From: Deefgea chitinilytica
GTDB lineage: Bacteria; Pseudomonadota; Gammaproteobacteria; Burkholderiales; Chitinibacteraceae
Direction: 5' to 3'
DNA: 64,000 nt
Assembly: GCF_016881405.1 (NCBI RefSeq)
Contig: NZ_WOFE01000009.1
Span: 41,769 to 105,768, forward strand
Part shown: positions 63,915 to 64,000 of the stretch, in pieces
Layout of the letters: the number at the start of each line of letters is the position of its first letter
Position numbering within the stretch: position 1 is the stretch's first letter
Translations under genes and position numbers: made by a program
Notes under the pieces: generated by a model
The model's database searches: none
What the model was told of the DNA's origin: nothing
Seen by the model: the letters and a program-made list of their open reading frames with translations, nothing else

Positions 63915-64000
63915 ATTGTCGAGCCCAAGAAAAAAGTTACTTCATTCTAGGCAATCAAATTCAATGCTGCGCTACAGCATTACCTCAATTTTATTTCCAC

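Overview
The window is about 64 kb of a proteobacterial chromosome of roughly 50% GC. Gene content (full-length cobalamin-dependent MetH, AceK, SstT, a Dcu carrier, TonB, two chemoreceptors) and a repeated chitin-binding theme (GH18 chitinase plus two other secreted proteins with CBM5/12 modules and Thr-Pro linkers) suggest a free-living, motile, chitin-degrading betaproteobacterium, most likely Neisseriales and near Chitinibacteraceae. That placement is inference from gene content; there is no rRNA in the window.

Layout. 0-2.9 kb: 3' part of metH. 2.9-6.7 kb: an AT-rich accessory block with one large membrane-anchored NACHT NTPase on the minus strand, bracketed by degenerate REP-like palindromes, then about 1 kb without an intact gene that holds a dispersed repeat and a broken HEPN-like gene. 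6.8-10.4 kb: secreted chitinase and a non-catalytic chitin-binding protein. 10.6-22.6 kb: core metabolism, transport and regulation (GST, azoR/LysR, sstT, periplasmic binding protein, PQQ sugar dehydrogenase, PilZ protein, YeiH/LysR). 22.7-23.6 kb: two orphan genes in cassette-like units. 23.8-34.3 kb: SIS isomerase, patatin operon, HTH protein, Cys-rich repeat protein, aroG, Dcu transporter, class D beta-lactamase, class V aminotransferase. 34.4-35.1 kb: two more orphan genes in the same cassette-like arrangement. 35.5-44.6 kb: hydrolase, OlsB-like acyltransferase, chemoreceptor, chitin-binding polysaccharide lyase, ppiC. 44.8 kb: tRNA-Gln(UUG). 45-64 kb: TonB, SleB-like hydrolase, second chemoreceptor, two-component system next to a divergent lipoprotein/outer-membrane gene cluster, C13 peptidase, TraB/GumN protein, AstE-like desuccinylase and aceK.

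Most unusual structure: (1) four small orphan genes at two loci 11 kb apart share one inverted-repeat boundary motif (CCGCTTTGGGTCGA / TCGGCCAAAAGCGG type), arranged like mobile gene cassettes but without canonical attC cores or an integrase here; (2) the NACHT/transmembrane protein as a candidate anti-phage gene; (3) a dispersed repeat of about 200 bp present three times, always in gene-free DNA beside accessory genes; (4) several perfect long palindromes; (5) a beta-lactamase-fold protein whose catalytic serine position is alanine and whose signal peptide lies in another frame.

The secreted chitin-binding proteins, the chemoreceptors, the PilZ protein and possibly the SIS-domain isomerase would fit a lifestyle of finding, binding and digesting polysaccharide particles. 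No CRISPR array, rRNA, complete insertion sequence, integrase or prophage was seen.
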